Assembly (NCBI GenBank): GCA_900544655.1 | Contig: UQWE01000064.1 | Coordinates: 1-7,781, forward strand | Direction: 5' to 3' | DNA: 7,781 nucleotides | DNA from: an uncultured Coriobacteriaceae bacterium | GTDB taxonomy: Bacteria > Actinomycetota > Coriobacteriia > Coriobacteriales > Atopobiaceae | In this document: piece by piece, positions 7,015-7,781 of the stretch | Position numbering within the stretch: the stretch's first letter is position 1 | Layout: every line of letters begins with the position of its first letter | Notes under the pieces: model-generated | What the model was told of the DNA's origin: nothing | The model's input: the letters and a program-made list of their open reading frames with translations, nothing else | Database searches by the model: none | Program-made: the position numbers and the translations under genes

Positions 7015-7153
7015 GGATAGCTACTGTGAGCAGCCAAACTGCAATCTGCCGAGTAGACCCCTCTTTTTCTCGCAACAAAACCCCAGTTGAGACGCGACTC
7101 GGGGCGACCATCTACTCGCCCACACGTCATTTGGCTGCTCACAGTAGCTATCC
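7015..7153. repeat. 139-bp inverted-repeat element with perfect 24-bp arms
   Basis: The arm at 7015-7038 (begins GGATAGCTACTGTGAGC) is the exact reverse complement of 7130-7153. Eleven unmatched bases inside each arm there is a second exact match, CGAGTAGA (7050-7057) with TCTACTCG (7111-7118), and then CCCC (7058-7061) faces GGGG (7101-7104). Outside the arms, weaker complementarity continues for about 20 nt on each side. The equal 11-base spacing means the element is two inverted copies of one ~45-65-nt sequence, or one folded RNA/DNA hairpin. TTTTT at 7158-7162 follows the right arm. No protein is encoded and no target-site duplication is obvious. A MITE-like element, a structured RNA or a large processed hairpin are all possible. 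Confidence 0.85.
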
Positions 7154-7200
7154 TCTATTTTTAAGAGCCGATTTCACACCCCGAAATGCCACCACATCCC

Positions 7201-7268
7201 ATCGATCACAGCCTCAGACGGCACTTCGTACCCTATCAATCGCAGCTGCAGGCGGCTCTTCGCACCCA
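7201..7268 (+). repeat. two-copy 34-nt tandem repeat
   Basis: Units 7201-7234 and 7235-7268 match at 26 of 34 positions by eye, sharing ATC-ATC-CAGC, CAG-CGGC and CTTCG-ACCC. A more distant third unit may precede them (7167-7200, with CCGAT and CATCCC). The repeat ends about 15 nt before the tRNA -10 element, so it sits where an upstream promoter or activator-binding element would be. Confidence 0.6.
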
Positions 7269-7282
7269 ACGTCGCCGCAAGC

Positions 7283-7291
7283 TGCTACACT
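7283..7291 (+). promoter_or_regulatory. extended -10 promoter of tRNA-Gln
   Basis: TGCTACACT provides a TGn extension plus TACACT, a good -10 box, 19 nt before the mature tRNA 5' end. No clear -35 is present at the normal spacing, which is tolerated by extended -10 promoters. The predicted start of transcription, about 7298, falls exactly at the first base of the leader hairpin. Confidence 0.5.
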
Positions 7292-7298
7292 TAACCGG

Positions 7299-7313
7299 CC
7301 AGCGTGTCGCTGG
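7299..7313 (+). other. leader hairpin overlapping the 5' end of tRNA-Gln
   Basis: CCAGCG-TGT-CGCTGG is a perfect 6-bp stem whose right arm includes the first three bases of the tRNA (7311-7313). It mirrors the terminator hairpin at the other end of the gene, CCAGCG-ATG-CGCTGG. Forming it would open the acceptor stem. Confidence 0.6.
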
Positions 7314-7382
7314 GGTATCGTCCAGTGGTAAGGACCCGGGATTTTGATTCCCGTTACCTAGGTTCGAATCCTAGTACCCCAG
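7311..7382 (+). tRNA. tRNA-Gln (anticodon TTG)
   Basis: A complete cloverleaf can be folded. The acceptor is TGGGGTA (7311-7317) with TACCCCA (7375-7381). The D stem is GTC/GAC with AGTGGTAA in its loop. The anticodon stem is CGGGA (7337-7341) with TCCCG (7349-7353) around TTTTGAT, giving anticodon TTG at 7344-7346. The T arm is CTAGG-TTCGAAT-CCTAG. The discriminator base is G7382 and the following CGA shows that CCA is not encoded, so it must be added after transcription. The UGGGG acceptor start and overall sequence are close to bacterial glutamine tRNAs. It reads CAA and, by wobble, CAG. Confidence 0.97.
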
Positions 7383-7399
7383 CGATGCGCTGGTTTTTT
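7379..7399 (+). terminator. intrinsic terminator of tRNA-Gln
   Basis: CCAGCG (7379-7384), loop ATG and CGCTGG (7388-7393) form a 6-bp GC stem followed directly by six T (7394-7399). The left arm includes the last bases of the tRNA acceptor stem, so the terminator and the mature acceptor fold compete. Confidence 0.85.
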
Positions 7400-7416
7400 G
7401 TTCCCATACGGCACGG

Positions 7417-7496
7417 ATGTGCAACTTTTTCGTTTCTACGCAGCATGTGCGACCTTTCGCTTCTACGCGGCGCAGATGAGCCACCTTATGCTACCG
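7417..7496 (+). repeat. degenerate ~28-nt tandem repeat downstream of tRNA-Gln
   Basis: Two clear units start at 7417 and 7445, each reading ATGTGC-AC-TTTCG-TTCTACGC with few changes. A third, weaker unit at 7476 keeps ATG-GC-ACCTT-TACC. No function is visible. The remaining 130 nt up to the glmU promoter (7497-7623) show no gene or structure beyond a run of seven C. Confidence 0.6.
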
Positions 7497-7623
7497 GGCA
7501 ACTCGGACGAGTCCATCGAAGAAGCATGCGCGCCCGGTATGGCGCCGCGGACGCGGCAGAAGGCACGTTGCCTCCCCCCCATCCGTTCACGCAACCCTTT
7601 CCGGACTCTCCACATCCGTGCGC

Positions 7624-7672
7624 TATGATGACGATGATCGCGTCCCAAGGCGGATCCCGCCCCAACGGAAGG
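7624..7672 (+). promoter_or_regulatory. glmU -10 box, leader hairpin and ribosome site
   Basis: TATGAT (7624-7629) is a strong -10 hexamer, with only a poor -35 upstream. The predicted leader holds a small stem, GGCGG-ATC-CCGCC (7649-7661). GGAAGG (7667-7672) lies 7 nt before the ATG at 7680, a near-ideal Shine-Dalgarno arrangement. Confidence 0.55.
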
Positions 7673-7679
7673 CAACTCC

Positions 7680-7781
7680 ATGGCAAACGCCACCGCAATC
7701 ATCCTCGCTGCCGGCGAGGGCACGCGCATGAAGTCCAGTCACGCCAAGGTCTCCCACGAGATTCTCGGCAAGCCGATGATC
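7680..7781 (+). CDS. glmU: bifunctional GlmU N-terminus (partial, runs off window)
   Basis: Only the first 34 codons are present. They contain the nucleotidyltransferase signature AIILAAGEGTRMKSS, then AKVSHEILGKPMI, matching the start of GlmU. In full-length GlmU an N-terminal uridyltransferase makes UDP-GlcNAc from GlcNAc-1-phosphate and UTP. A C-terminal left-handed beta-helix domain acetylates glucosamine-1-phosphate, supplying peptidoglycan precursors in the cytoplasm. The conserved lysine of the usual PKVLH motif is kept, but the proline and leucine are replaced (AKVSH). The C-terminal domain lies outside the window, so a single-domain sugar nucleotidyltransferase cannot be excluded. 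The start is set by GGAAGG 7 nt upstream. Confidence 0.85.
   Translation, partial: MANATAIILAAGEGTRMKSSHAKVSHEILGKPMI

Larger units (their letters stand above)
6836..7310. other. gene-less region between the HAD gene and tRNA-Gln
   Basis: No reading frame here has a ribosome site plus protein-like composition. The short ones that can be read on either strand are explained by the inverted repeat: both strands give the same LAAHSSYPL peptide because the arms are mirror copies. Positions 6940-7000 are unusually C-rich and G-poor on the plus strand. The identifiable content is the inverted-repeat element, the 34-nt tandem repeat and the tRNA promoter, listed separately. Confidence 0.6.

Noticed and set aside
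6872..7090. 72-codon plus-strand reading frame after the HAD gene
   Set aside because: It has no ribosome site, its composition is not protein-like, and its end runs through the inverted-repeat arm.
6960..7331. Mirrored short ORFs encoding LAAHSSYPL on both strands as a duplicated small protein
   Set aside because: The shared peptide is a direct consequence of the 24-bp inverted repeat being read on each strand. Neither frame has a start with a ribosome site.
7201..7496. CRISPR array from the 34-nt and 28-nt repeats
   Set aside because: Units are adjacent with no unique spacers, are too divergent, and no cas genes are present.

Overview
The window is GC-rich chromosomal DNA with the codon choice of a high-GC Gram-positive. 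The gene content fits an anaerobic member of the Coriobacteriia (the Olsenella/Collinsella/Atopobiaceae neighbourhood): a flavodiiron protein, a Cof-type HAD phosphatase, a tRNA-Gln without an encoded CCA end just ahead of glmU, and intergenic stretches full of short GC-rich repeats. The lineage is an inference from style and content; there is no rRNA or other phylogenetic marker here.

Layout. Positions 85-2477 hold a minus-strand, two-gene unit. An A-type flavodiiron protein (fprA-like, probable O2/NO reductase) is followed after about 8 nt by a DHA1/AraJ-like MFS efflux permease. A divergent, AT-richer intergenic region (2478-2670) separates it from a plus-strand magnesium-translocating P-type ATPase, mgtA, which is clearly decayed (2671-5264). 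Its start region carries several in-frame stops, it has a one-base frameshift near 3250, and it has an in-frame loss of roughly 88 residues at 4500 that removes the essential GDGxND hinge. A palindromic ~18-nt repeat cluster (5267-5331) follows, then a fragmented, unrecognised minus-strand gene remnant (5327-5820).

An intact HAD-IIB/Cof-type phosphatase lies at 5951-6811. The next ~500 nt hold no convincing gene. They do hold a striking 139-bp inverted-repeat element (7015-7153, perfect 24-bp arms plus a matched inner 8-bp stem) and a 34-nt tandem repeat (7201-7268). tRNA-Gln(TTG) sits at 7311-7382. It is flanked by two mirror hairpins that reuse its acceptor-stem sequence and could refold against each other; the 3' one is a canonical terminator. 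After a 28-nt degenerate repeat, the 5' end of glmU (cell-wall precursor synthesis) begins at 7680 and runs off the window.

No new multi-gene defence or metabolic system is evident. The items most worth a second look are the multiply broken mgtA, the 139-bp inverted-repeat element, and the alternative-fold arrangement around tRNA-Gln.
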